NCBI RefSeq assembly: GCF_013032855.1
Contig: NZ_WQDA01000001.1
Coordinates: forward strand, 751,501-815,500
Source: Ruegeria arenilitoris
GTDB taxonomy: Bacteria; Pseudomonadota; Alphaproteobacteria; Rhodobacterales; Rhodobacteraceae
DNA length: 64,000 nt
Reading direction: 5' to 3'
A model generated the notes under the pieces. That model searched no databases and was not told the origin of the DNA. It was given only the letters and a program-made list of their open reading frames with translations. The position numbers and the translations under genes are program-made. Below are positions 52,514-61,260 of the stretch, one piece after another (within the stretch, counting starts at the first letter, position 1; each line of letters opens with the position of its first letter).

Positions 52514-53863
52514 TCAAGTGGTTTGCCACGTGGGATCGGACGTGCCGAGCCGGGATGCCGGGATCGGCCAGTGCATCCGTGCCTCACCGACGCTCAGCGC
52601 GGGTTTCAGCCGTTTGCCGGGGCCCCAGCCGGACTCTTCTGATCGGGATGCGTAGTCCCCGGGTTCGGCAGCGGTGATCGGGTCGCCTGTCTCGGATTTC
52701 GCGAGGCTGGCCAGCAATTCGGCGGTGCGCGCCAGCGACAGGCGCCCATCCATGATCGAATGCCCCGAAGCCGCTTCTGTCAGGGCCGAGAGGACAGCGG
52801 CGGCCATCAAATAGCCGGTGGCATGGTCAAGTGCTTGAACTGGCAACGGAGTGGGTTTGTCGGCTCCGGCCCAAACGCGACCGGCGTCAGCGATCCCCGC
52901 GCTCATCTGGACGAGGCTGTCAAATCCGCGACGGGTGGCCCAAGGCCCCTGCCAACCATAGGCATCCAGCGTAACCTCGACCCGGTTTGGAGCGACCGTA
53001 TCGCGCACCTCTTTGGTCAGGCCCAGAGCATCCAGCGCACCGGGGCGGTAGCCATGGACAAAGACATCCGCTTGCGCGAGCAGCTCTTGCAGCTTTTCCA
53101 GGCCAGCGGGTGGCTTGAGGTCCAGATACGCGCAGCGCTTGCCGAGCGAGATATCGGGGATCACGCCCGGCTCATCCCAACCCGGTGGGTCGATGCGCAG
53201 CACTTCGGCTCCGAACCCGGCCAGCGTGCGGGTGGAAACCGGGCCGGCCAGCACGCGCGTCATGTCGAGAACCCGAAGCCCGGCCAAAGGCCGATCCGCG
53301 CGCGCCTGAGGCCTGTCGCGCAGCGTGATCCGGCGTGGGCCGTGCCAGCCGATCAACGGATCCCGCGTCACGGCGCGGCCTTGAGGGTGGTCAAGCCACT
53401 CGGCCCGGCTGCGCATGGCGGCGGCAACACCACCCTGCGCCACGATATCCGTTTCAAGGTTCGAGACCGACCAGCTCTTGATGGCCTGCGTCACCGCCGC
53501 ACGATTCCCCTCGGTCGCCAAAACCTTGAGGGCCGCTTCCCTATGGTGGGGGAGGTTGGTGTGCAACCTGATCCAGCCATCGGCCCCCCGGTAGTCGCCC
53601 GCGATCGGATCCCAGAGGCTTGGCATATCCCAGCCTTCGGGCTTGAACGAGTATCCGAACCACAGCGACGCGAGGCGGTGATCAACCATCGCATTGGGTG
53701 GGAGCGAGACAAGATTGGTGGCGTGCATGAACCGTCCAAGCTCGTGGCCCACGGCAGCAAAGCTGGCTGTTGCCAGCTCGGATACGGCAAAGGCGCTGGG
53801 AAGCGCACCGGAACCGGCGACCCGATAGGCCTCGGACGGTGGAAGCGAAGCCAGCAGGCTCAT
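52514..53863 (-). CDS. Class III (CaiB/BaiF) CoA-transferase with unusual domain order
   Basis: A 449-residue family III CoA-transferase. The Rossmann segment that normally opens the protein (PLAGLRVLDMTRVLAGP, then GAEVLRID) begins only at residue 192. The catalytic Asp is residue 315 (GFDSLVQ). Residues 1-180 (YRGADGWIRLHTNL, AAAMRSRAEWLDHPQG) resemble the part that is usually C-terminal, so the protein looks circularly permuted. It is the last gene of the peptide-type ABC operon, with a four-base overlap, and probably activates the imported compound by CoA transfer. The substrate is unknown. Confidence 0.82.
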   Translation of the reverse strand: MSLLASLPPSEAYRVAGSGALPSAFAVSELATASFAAVGHELGRFMHATNLVSLPPNAMVDHRLASLWFGYSFKPEGWDMPSLWDPIAGDYRGADGWIRLHTNLPHHREAALKVLATEGNRAAVTQAIKSWSVSNLETDIVAQGGVAAAMRSRAEWLDHPQGRAVTRDPLIGWHGPRRITLRDRPQARADRPLAGLRVLDMTRVLAGPVSTRTLAGFGAEVLRIDPPGWDEPGVIPDISLGKRCAYLDLKPPAGLEKLQELLAQADVFVHGYRPGALDALGLTKEVRDTVAPNRVEVTLDAYGWQGPWATRRGFDSLVQMSAGIADAGRVWAGADKPTPLPVQALDHATGYLMAAAVLSALTEAASGHSIMDGRLSLARTAELLASLAKSETGDPITAAEPGDYASRSEESGWGPGKRLKPALSVGEARMHWPIPASRLGTSDPTWQTT

Positions 53864-55014
53864 TGCTGATAAGGGTCCAGACTGTCGCGCAGCCCGTCAC
53901 CCAGGAAATTGAAGGCCAGCACCACCACGATGATCGGTAGCATCGGGATGGCCGTCCACGGATAGATCTCGATCGAGGCGAGGTTTTGCGCGTCGTTCAG
54001 CATCACGCCCCAGCTGACCGCCGGTGCCCGTAGGCCGAGGCCAAGGAAGCTGAGCGCCGTTTCCCCCAGAATCATGGCGGGGATCGACAGCGTGGCCGAG
54101 GCAATCAGGTGAGACATGAAGTTCGGCAACAGGTGCTTGCGGATTACCCGGCCTGAACTGGCGCCCATCATCTCGGCGGCGCGCACATATTCTTCTTCGC
54201 GCAGCGACAGGAATTTGGCGCGCACGGATCGGGCCAGCCCTGGCCAGTCGAGGATGCCGAGGATGATCGAGATGATGAAGAACACGGCAACCGGCGACCA
54301 GTTCGACGGAACCGCGGCCGATAGTGCCAGCCACAGGGGGAGTTCGGGCAAAGACCGCAGGATTTCGATCACGCGGTTGATGACCCAGTCGATCCGCCCG
54401 CCGAAGTAGCCGGCCATAGACCCGAACAGGATGCCAAGGAAGAATGAGACCGAAATGCCTATCAGGCCCACGGTCAGCGAAAGCTGTGCGCCGTATAGAA
54501 TGCGGCTGAAGATATCGCGGCCCAGCCGGTCCGAACCCCAGAGGAACAGTGTCGTGCCTTCCGGGGCGCAGAACAGATGCGTATTTGACCGGATGAGCCC
54601 GGCCAGCTTGTACTCGGATGCCTCGCAGAAGAACCGCACGGGTCGCGGATCCTCGGTGTCAGGGACGAATTTCCATTGGAACGTCTCGAGGTCGGCCTCG
54701 GCCACGATCGGGTAGACGAACGGCCCAATGAACTCGCCCTGGTGGAACCAGTTCACCGATTGGGGCGGTGCGTAGAGATGTTCTCCATTTCGTTCGTTCG
54801 GGCCATAAGGCGCGATGAACCCTGCAAACGGGAGCATCAGATAGCACAGCAGCAGAAAAATGCCCGATATCAGACCCAGCCGGTGTGTCTTGAACTTGCG
54901 CCAGACCAGAACCCAATTCGGGGCGTCCAGATCCCTGCGCTCCAATTGCTGCAAAGATGCTTCGGGATCAAACGGGGCGTCGTCGACAAAGCGACCGTCG
55001 GGAAGTTTGCTCAT
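53860..55014 (-). CDS. Peptide-type ABC transporter permease (YejE/OppC-like)
   Basis: A 384-residue inner-membrane permease. A cytoplasmic N-terminus is followed by a first helix (ISGIFLLLCYLMLPFAGFI), a periplasmic loop, and five helices containing the EAA loop (VRAAEMMGASSGRVIRKHLLPN). The long first loop matches YejE rather than shorter OppC/DppC proteins. It overlaps the upstream permease gene by four bases and the CoA-transferase gene by four. Confidence 0.88.
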   Translation of the reverse strand: MSKLPDGRFVDDAPFDPEASLQQLERRDLDAPNWVLVWRKFKTHRLGLISGIFLLLCYLMLPFAGFIAPYGPNERNGEHLYAPPQSVNWFHQGEFIGPFVYPIVAEADLETFQWKFVPDTEDPRPVRFFCEASEYKLAGLIRSNTHLFCAPEGTTLFLWGSDRLGRDIFSRILYGAQLSLTVGLIGISVSFFLGILFGSMAGYFGGRIDWVINRVIEILRSLPELPLWLALSAAVPSNWSPVAVFFIISIILGILDWPGLARSVRAKFLSLREEEYVRAAEMMGASSGRVIRKHLLPNFMSHLIASATLSIPAMILGETALSFLGLGLRAPAVSWGVMLNDAQNLASIEIYPWTAIPMLPIIVVVLAFNFLGDGLRDSLDPYQQ

Positions 55015-56039
55015 GCTTCGCGCCCCTCGTACCGGATACGCGGGTCAAGCATGACCAGCAGAATGTCGGAGATCATGGTGCCGATCAGCGTCAGCAGCGC
55101 CACGAACATCAGAATGAAGGCTGACAGGAACTGGTCCTGTGTCTTAAGCGCCGTCAGCAGCGTGGGGCCGATGGTCTGCAAACCCAGCACCACCGAAACC
55201 AGAACCGATCCCGACACCATCGAGGGCAGCAGGTTGCCGATGTCGGCCACGAAGGGGTTGAAGGCGACGCGCAGCGGGTACTTGGTCAGCATCCGCGACG
55301 GCGACATGCCCTTGGCTATAGCGGTTTCAACATATGGCTTGCCCAATTCGTCCAGCATGTTGGCGCGCAGGCGCTGCATCATGGCCGAGGCGCCCGAGGT
55401 GCCGATCACGAATGTGGGCACGATCAGATGAACCAGGATGGACTTCATCTTGTCCCAGCTCATGGGTTGCCCCTCATACACCGGGTCCATCAATCCGCCG
55501 ATGGGCAAATCGAGGTAGCGGTGCCCGTAATAAAACAGGATGAGAGCCAGCAGAAAGTTGGGCGTCGCCAATCCCAGATACCCCACGAAGGCGGTCGAAT
55601 AGTCCACCCAGGTCCGCGATTTGGCCGCCGCCATAACGCCCAGAGGCAAGGCCACGGCATAGACGAACAGGATCGCGGCAAGGTTCACGACCACGGTCAG
55701 CCACAGCGTGTCCCCGACGATGTCGGCAACCGGACGATCGAATTCGAAGGACCAGCCGTAGTTGCCCTGCAGCAACCCCTCAAACCCATGAGGGCCGGGA
55801 AAGAAGCCGACCCAGATCAGGTATTGTTCCCACATTGGGCGGTCCAGAGCGTATTCCTTTCGCAGGAATTCCGCCTTGGCCACACCGGCCGACTGCCCCG
55901 AAGACTGCAGCTCGGCAATCTGATTGCTGAGATAATCTCCTGGCGGCAGGTTGATGATCACGAAGATCAGCATCGATACCACCAACAGGGTCAGCAGCAT
56001 CGTGAAAAAGCGATACACCGCGTAGCGGAGCATGATCAT
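55011..56039 (-). CDS. Peptide-type ABC transporter permease (YejB/OppB-like)
   Basis: A 342-residue permease. The N-terminal helix (FFTMLLTLLVVSMLIFVIINLPPGDYL) and EAA loop (VETAIAKGMSPSRMLTKYPLRVA) are typical of the OppB/YejB group. ATG 56039 has AGGAG at good spacing, and an ATG two codons later is also possible. It pairs with the YejE-like permease. Confidence 0.88.
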   Translation of the reverse strand: MIMLRYAVYRFFTMLLTLLVVSMLIFVIINLPPGDYLSNQIAELQSSGQSAGVAKAEFLRKEYALDRPMWEQYLIWVGFFPGPHGFEGLLQGNYGWSFEFDRPVADIVGDTLWLTVVVNLAAILFVYAVALPLGVMAAAKSRTWVDYSTAFVGYLGLATPNFLLALILFYYGHRYLDLPIGGLMDPVYEGQPMSWDKMKSILVHLIVPTFVIGTSGASAMMQRLRANMLDELGKPYVETAIAKGMSPSRMLTKYPLRVAFNPFVADIGNLLPSMVSGSVLVSVVLGLQTIGPTLLTALKTQDQFLSAFILMFVALLTLIGTMISDILLVMLDPRIRYEGREA

Positions 56040-56052
56040 CTATCCGCTCCTG

Positions 56053-57966
56053 TCAGTCGGCGAAAAAGAATTCGTCTGGGCGGTGCACTCCGAAATGCGC
56101 GCCGGGTTCCCAGGCCCACATGGCCTGTTCGGGAACATTGCGCAGACGGTTTGAAACCACGATCGGCTGGGGCGCGCCGTTCAGAATTCCGATGCCATAG
56201 ATCTGGTCGGCGTGTATCTTCAACATCTCCTCCCAGACCGCCCGGCGTTCATCCTCGGTTTTTGCAAGTTCCCAGATGTGGTTCAACTCCAGCAAACGCT
56301 GGGCTTCGGGCAGATCGGGCGGCTCGCCGGCTTCGCCGCCGGTTTGATAGTGCTGCCCCCATTTTGGCCAGGCCAGAAACACCTGGTCGGTCGGGGCCAG
56401 GTAAACCGGTGATGTATGCAGCTGCGGGATGCCATCATCCCAGCCATACCAGACCGAAGCCATCGTATTGCCGGCAAAAACACGGTTGCGCAGGATGTCG
56501 CGGTCAAGCGGACGCATGACCAGTTTCACCCCGATTTCCCGCCACGTATCAGTCACGATCTGCAGCGCGTTCTCGACCTCTTGGCGTTCCCCGGCCGTCT
56601 CGATCACCAGTTCCATGGGGCGGCCGTCCGGCAACAGGCGTATGCCGTTCTTGTCGCGCTGCGTCAGCCCGACCTCGTCCAGCAGGGCGTTGGCCTGTGC
56701 GACGTCGTATTGCGCCCAGGCCTGCGCATTCTCTTCACTGTAGAAGGGCGAGGCAGGCAAAACGGACATGGCGGCCGGATGCGCCAGTTTGAAATACAGC
56801 GCCTGGTTGATGGTCTGACGGTCGATGGCCAGCGAAAGAGCGCGACGGACACGGACATCGCGCAGCACATTGCGCCAGACCTCGTCTTCGAAATTCAGGT
56901 TGGGGTAGATCGCGATCTGTGACGCAACACCGGTTTTCCAGAGTAGCGTCTTGTAATTTCCGTTGGCTTCGCCCTTTTTCAGGATCGAGGCATCCCGAAA
57001 ATCAAGCCCACGACCCTGCAGGTCGGTCTCACCGGCATTGGCCTTGGCCGCCACTAGGCCGGGAGCCACGATCTCCATCTCGACCACGTCGATGTATGGC
57101 AGTTGCAAACCCTTCGAGTCGATGCGGTGGTAATATGGGTTGCGGACGAAATTGTGCCGGATCTTCTTGCCCGAGCTTGCGTTCAGCCAAGGCTGCAGAG
57201 TGGGCAGTTCGTGATTGTCGTACTTGTAGAGGTTGTCCAGCTTGTTGTGCAGGGCGGCCCAGCTTTTGACACGTGCGTCGCTGACCTCGAAGTCCAGTTT
57301 TTCCTTGTCGGCATATTTCTCGTGATAACGCTTCAGGAACGCAGCAGGGCGGTAGATGAATGGCGGTCGCGCCTGCGCCAGTGAGGCCAGAAAGTTCGGG
57401 TTCGGGTCGTCCCATTCGTAGATCACCGTTGTTTCGTCCGGGAAAGTGACAGTGGGGAGCTTGCCCTCAACCCGCAGGAAATCAGGGGGGCCGGACGGGC
57501 TTAGAAGCTCGTTGTTGGCCACGTCTTCCCACCAGTATCGGAAGTCTTCCGAGGTGAACGGTGTGCCGTCCGACCATTTGTGTCCCTTGCGCAGGTGCAG
57601 AGTGTACTTGCGGTTTTCTTCGTTGTCGTAAGACGCCAGCAGATCGGGGACCAGATTGTACTGGGCATCGAAGCCCACCAGGCGGGCGTAGCCATAGACT
57701 ACCATCTGCCGGATATCCTTGGACCGGGTGACCATCGTGCGCAGGGTTCCGCCTTGTTTGCCGAATTCGCGCCCCTTCGAAGACAGGTCGACGATCAGCG
57801 GTTCCTGCGGGATGCGATCTTGCACCGGGGGCAGGTTTCCGATGTCCACCTCGGCTTTCCAGAACGTGCTTTCCTGCAGGTCGGGAAGGGTGTCGGCCCA
57901 GGCGGGCAGCGCCGCGCCCAGCGTCAGCGCGGCGACCAGAAACTTGAATCGAGTGGTCTTAAACAT
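56053..57966 (-). CDS. ABC transporter extracellular solute-binding protein, family 5 (YejA-like)
   Basis: A 637-residue periplasmic receptor. A signal peptide (MFKTTRFKFLVAALTLGAALPAWA) precedes a family 5 receptor domain with LRKGHKWSDGTPFTSEDFRYWWEDV and VRVRRALSLAIDRQTINQALY. It is longer than DppA/OppA (about 535-545) and nearer YejA (about 600). Its ATG lies within the last eight bases of the ATPase gene. The ligand may be a peptide or another large polar compound, and the CoA-transferase in the operon hints at a carboxylic acid. Confidence 0.88.
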   Translation of the reverse strand: MFKTTRFKFLVAALTLGAALPAWADTLPDLQESTFWKAEVDIGNLPPVQDRIPQEPLIVDLSSKGREFGKQGGTLRTMVTRSKDIRQMVVYGYARLVGFDAQYNLVPDLLASYDNEENRKYTLHLRKGHKWSDGTPFTSEDFRYWWEDVANNELLSPSGPPDFLRVEGKLPTVTFPDETTVIYEWDDPNPNFLASLAQARPPFIYRPAAFLKRYHEKYADKEKLDFEVSDARVKSWAALHNKLDNLYKYDNHELPTLQPWLNASSGKKIRHNFVRNPYYHRIDSKGLQLPYIDVVEMEIVAPGLVAAKANAGETDLQGRGLDFRDASILKKGEANGNYKTLLWKTGVASQIAIYPNLNFEDEVWRNVLRDVRVRRALSLAIDRQTINQALYFKLAHPAAMSVLPASPFYSEENAQAWAQYDVAQANALLDEVGLTQRDKNGIRLLPDGRPMELVIETAGERQEVENALQIVTDTWREIGVKLVMRPLDRDILRNRVFAGNTMASVWYGWDDGIPQLHTSPVYLAPTDQVFLAWPKWGQHYQTGGEAGEPPDLPEAQRLLELNHIWELAKTEDERRAVWEEMLKIHADQIYGIGILNGAPQPIVVSNRLRNVPEQAMWAWEPGAHFGVHRPDEFFFAD

Positions 57967-59731
57967 GGCAACGTACCTTATGGCCGGGCTCCATTTCCAC
58001 GAGTGAAGGTATCATGGTGTCAGAGAATCTAAAGGCGTCATCCCAACTGTCCGGAGACCCGGCGCCAAGGGCGACCAGCTTCAGATCGATGGGACGATTG
58101 ATATCGGGTTCGGGTTGTGCGGCAATCAGAGCCTTGGTGTAGGGGTGGCGCGGGTTGTAGAACAACGTCTCGGGTGGAGCCTGTTCGACGACCAGCCCCT
58201 GGCGCATGACAGCGACCTCGTCCGCGATACGGGCGACCACGGCCAGATCGTGAGAAATGAAAAGATAGGACAGGTTCAGACTGTCCTGCAGTCTTTCCAG
58301 AAGGGTCAGGATCTGTTCCTGGACCGAAACATCCAAAGCCGATGTAGGCTCATCGCAGACGATCAGGGAGGGATCCAGCATCATCGCACGGGCGATTGAC
58401 AGGCGTTGGCGTTGCCCGCCGGAAAAAGCGTGGGGGTAGCGTTTGAGCATCCCGGCGTTTAGTCCCACACGCTCAAGCATTTCAGCGGCCTTGTCGCGGC
58501 GCTCGGACGTCGTGCCGATATTGTGGATCTCCAGCGGTTCGGTCATCGCATCCTGAATGCGCATGCGCGGGCTCAGAGAACTGTAGGGATCCTGAAACAC
58601 CATCTGAGCCTTGCGCTGAAACGCCGTGCGCTCCTCGCGGGTCATCTGGTGGACACGTATCGGGTCTTCGCCCGGCGCGGCGCGAAAAAGCACTTCGCCG
58701 CCCGGGTCTGGCAGCTCGGCCCCCAGCGCAATCCGGGCCGCGGTGGTCTTGCCCGATCCGCTTTCACCGACGACGGCCAGCGTCTTGCCGCGGGCCAGTT
58801 TCAGGTCGACGCCCCGGCAGGCATAAATCAGCTTGTCCGCTTTCCAACCGCGCGACGACCGCATCGTGTAGGTCTTGCACACATCCTTCATGTCGAGGAT
58901 CAGATCCTCGTTCGGCATCGGGATTCCCACGGCTTCCTTGTCCGGGATCTCGGGTGCCGCATCAAACAGCTGGCGGGTATAGGGATGGGCCGGAGCATTC
59001 AGGATCAGCTCGGCCGAACCCGCCTCCATCACCCGGCCTTTGTGCATAACGACGACGTGTTCGGCCATATTGGCGACCACGCCCAGGTCGTGCGTCACCA
59101 AAACCAGCGCCATTCCAGTTTCTTTCTGTAGATCCTTGATAAGGCCCAGCACCTGAGCCTGGGTCGTCACATCCAGTGCAGTTGTTGGTTCGTCGGCAAT
59201 CAGCAGTTCCGGTTTGGACACCATCGCCATCGCGATCATCGCGCGTTGACGCATCCCACCCGAAAGTTCGAAGGGATACGAGTCATAGGCACGCGCCGGA
59301 TCGGGAAAGCCCACGCGTTCGAACTGCGACAGCACTTCCTTGCGAGCCTCAGACTCGGAGGCGCCCCGATGGAGCCACAGAACCTCGCTGACCTGGTTGC
59401 CGATCTTGTGCAACGGAGACAGAGACCGCATAGGTTCTTGAAAGATCATCGAAATTCGATTTCCGCGGATGCCACGCATCTCACGTTCGGAGATTTCGGA
59501 CAGCGCGACGCTGCCTTTGGAGGTGTTCAGCTGCATTACGCCGCTGCGGATCTGGGCCGTTCTGGGCAGAATGCGCAGTACCGCCCGGCAAGAGATCGTC
59601 TTGCCCGACCCGGATTCCCCGACCAATGCCAGCGTTTGCCCGGCCTCGACATCGAAATTCACATCTCTGACGACGGGCTCCCCGGCGCCGAAACCGATGC
59701 TCAGGTCTCGGACAGATAACAAGGCCGTCAT
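57959..59731 (-). CDS. Fused dual ABC ATP-binding protein (YejF-like)
   Basis: A 590-residue protein with two nucleotide-binding domains. The first (residues about 1-265) has GESGSGKTIS and LSGGMRQRAMIAM. The second (about 285-560) has GESGSGKTTA, FSGGQRQRLSIAR and VCDEPTSALD. The fusion corresponds to OppD plus OppF in one chain, as in YejF. It is the first gene of the operon and energises the YejB/YejE-like permease pair. Confidence 0.92.
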   Translation of the reverse strand: MTALLSVRDLSIGFGAGEPVVRDVNFDVEAGQTLALVGESGSGKTISCRAVLRILPRTAQIRSGVMQLNTSKGSVALSEISEREMRGIRGNRISMIFQEPMRSLSPLHKIGNQVSEVLWLHRGASESEARKEVLSQFERVGFPDPARAYDSYPFELSGGMRQRAMIAMAMVSKPELLIADEPTTALDVTTQAQVLGLIKDLQKETGMALVLVTHDLGVVANMAEHVVVMHKGRVMEAGSAELILNAPAHPYTRQLFDAAPEIPDKEAVGIPMPNEDLILDMKDVCKTYTMRSSRGWKADKLIYACRGVDLKLARGKTLAVVGESGSGKTTAARIALGAELPDPGGEVLFRAAPGEDPIRVHQMTREERTAFQRKAQMVFQDPYSSLSPRMRIQDAMTEPLEIHNIGTTSERRDKAAEMLERVGLNAGMLKRYPHAFSGGQRQRLSIARAMMLDPSLIVCDEPTSALDVSVQEQILTLLERLQDSLNLSYLFISHDLAVVARIADEVAVMRQGLVVEQAPPETLFYNPRHPYTKALIAAQPEPDINRPIDLKLVALGAGSPDSWDDAFRFSDTMIPSLVEMEPGHKVRCHV

Positions 59732-59962
59732 GCGGGCTTTCCACCCGTGTGGCCACCACGTGACATTGGTTTTGAACTCCCTGGTTTTTTTGTCGCAGTT
59801 TCGCGCGCTTGGGGGCGACTAGTCAAATACCTTCTTGGGCTGAAATGTCGCGGAAACGTGACGAACAGTGCATTGTGCCTACACAAAGTCTTGAGTTTTT
59901 GTCATCAAAGCCGCGATTGGCCGCGATCGGTGGTCTTTAAAGTATCAGGGAGATATTTCGCA

Positions 59963-60460
59963 ATGTCCGACGCGCAAAGCCGACTGGATCTGTTCATTGA
60001 TCGCATGGTCTCGCAGCGGGCATGTCTGGATTTCGCGATTGCCGACACGGCCGATTTGGCCGGTCCGGTGTTCGAACTGGGTCTGGGAAACGGGCGCACC
60101 TATCATCACATGATGAACCGGGTCCGCAACCGACCCGTCTATGTGTTCGAACGCGCGGTGGCCTCGCACCCCGATTCCACCCCGCCCGAAGATCGTCTGA
60201 TCCTGGGCGACGTGCGCGAGACTCTGCCCGCCGCGCTGGATCGGTTCGGCGCGACCGCCAGCCTGATCCATGCCGATCTGGGCGGTCACAACCGCGAAAA
60301 GAACGATGCCTTCGCCCGCTTCGTTTCACCGCTGATCGAACCGCTGCTGGCCGAGGGCGGGCTGATGGTCTCGAGCGACCGGATGTATTTCGAGACGCTC
60401 ACGGAGCAGACCCTTCCCGCAGATGCGGTTCCGGGTCGCTGCTTTATCTACCGGCGCTGA
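59963..60460 (+). CDS. Small class I SAM-dependent methyltransferase-like protein 2
   Basis: A 165-residue paralogue of the protein at 43176-43652. They share LGLGNGRTY (motif I) and HPDSTPP with the same spacing. The ATG at 59963 has GGGAGA upstream, and a longer in-frame reading from 59747 is not supported. It stands alone between the ABC operon and a glutathione transferase gene. The function is unknown. Confidence 0.78.
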   Translation: MSDAQSRLDLFIDRMVSQRACLDFAIADTADLAGPVFELGLGNGRTYHHMMNRVRNRPVYVFERAVASHPDSTPPEDRLILGDVRETLPAALDRFGATASLIHADLGGHNREKNDAFARFVSPLIEPLLAEGGLMVSSDRMYFETLTEQTLPADAVPGRCFIYRR

Positions 60461-60525
60461 GCGGCGTTCCGCAGGGTCACTTTGCGCGGGGACTCGATCC
60501 CGGCACGGCGGGCGGTCTAACCTAC

Positions 60526-60540
60526 GCGTGACGTTCACGC
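60526..60540. promoter_or_regulatory. Short perfect dyad upstream of the glutathione transferase gene
   Basis: GCGTGA-CGT-TCACGC is a perfect dyad ending 13 bp before the start codon. It could be an operator or a translation-start hairpin. Nothing ties it to a regulator in the window. Confidence 0.25.
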
Positions 60541-60552
60541 AAAGGACCGCCC

Positions 60553-61182
60553 ATGCTGTTTTACGATTGCTCGACCGCCCCGAACCCGCGCCGTGCCCGG
60601 ATGTTCATCGCCGAAAAGGGGCTGCAGATCGAAACCCGCGACATCTCGATCGCCAAGGGCGAGCAAATGAGCGAGGCGTTCCGAAAGGTGAACCCCCGCG
60701 CCACCATTCCGGTTCTGGTTACCGACGAGGGGACCGTTCTGACCGAGAACCTCGGCATCGCTGCCTATCTCGAGGCGCGCTTCCCTGAGCCTCCGTTGAT
60801 GGGGCGGACACCGGACGAGAAAGGGCTGGTGCTGATGTGGAACGCGATCGTCGAGCAACAGGGCGGGGCGCCCATCGCAGACGCGCTGCGCAACACGCAT
60901 CCGGCCTTCAAGGACCGCGCCATCCCCGGACCGCAGAACCACGCGCAGATCCCGGAACTGGCCGAACGCGGCCTCGCGCGCGTCGGAGCGTTCTTCGACC
61001 TGCTCGAAGAACGTCTGCAAGACAGCGCCTTCATCGCGGGCGAGGCGTTCTCGCTGGCCGATATCTCGACCTTCGTGTTCGTGGATTTCGCCCGTGTCAT
61101 CAAGATGCGCATCCCCGAGGGCAACACGGCAACCCGGGCCTGGTTCGACAGCGTGCAGGCGCGACCCAGCGCCAGCGCCTGA
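60553..61182 (+). CDS. Glutathione S-transferase family protein
   Basis: A 209-residue two-domain glutathione transferase. The thioredoxin-like N-terminus has STAPNPRRARMFIAEKG and the cis-Pro segment ATIPVLV followed by LTENLGIAAYLE. The C-terminal helical domain has FSLADISTFVFVDFA. It lies immediately upstream of the dimethylglycine dehydrogenase-like operon but has its own spacing and probable separate promoter. The electrophile or dehalogenation substrate is unknown. Confidence 0.87.
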   Translation: MLFYDCSTAPNPRRARMFIAEKGLQIETRDISIAKGEQMSEAFRKVNPRATIPVLVTDEGTVLTENLGIAAYLEARFPEPPLMGRTPDEKGLVLMWNAIVEQQGGAPIADALRNTHPAFKDRAIPGPQNHAQIPELAERGLARVGAFFDLLEERLQDSAFIAGEAFSLADISTFVFVDFARVIKMRIPEGNTATRAWFDSVQARPSASA

Positions 61183-61185
61183 CAG

Positions 61186-61221
61186 CACTGTACAGAAATG
61201 TCTAGACAGAAGTGAACAGTG
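61186..61221. promoter_or_regulatory. 36-bp nested dyad, operator of the second FAD/GcvT operon
   Basis: The perfect 10-bp palindrome TGTCTAGACA (61199-61208) is centred inside outer arms CACTGT (61186-61191) and ACAGTG (61216-61221) with exactly the same centre. Overall 13 of 18 positions are symmetric. It ends 39 bp before the dehydrogenase start. Such dyads suit a GntR-type or other dimeric regulator. Confidence 0.55.
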
Positions 61222-61260
61222 CCCCTAGCGTCCTTTGGGAATCGTCCAGGGGAGGTCGGG

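Noticed and set aside
59747..59962. N-terminal extension of the second small methyltransferase
   Set aside because: The paralogue at 43176-43652 lacks it, and a good ribosome site precedes ATG 59963.
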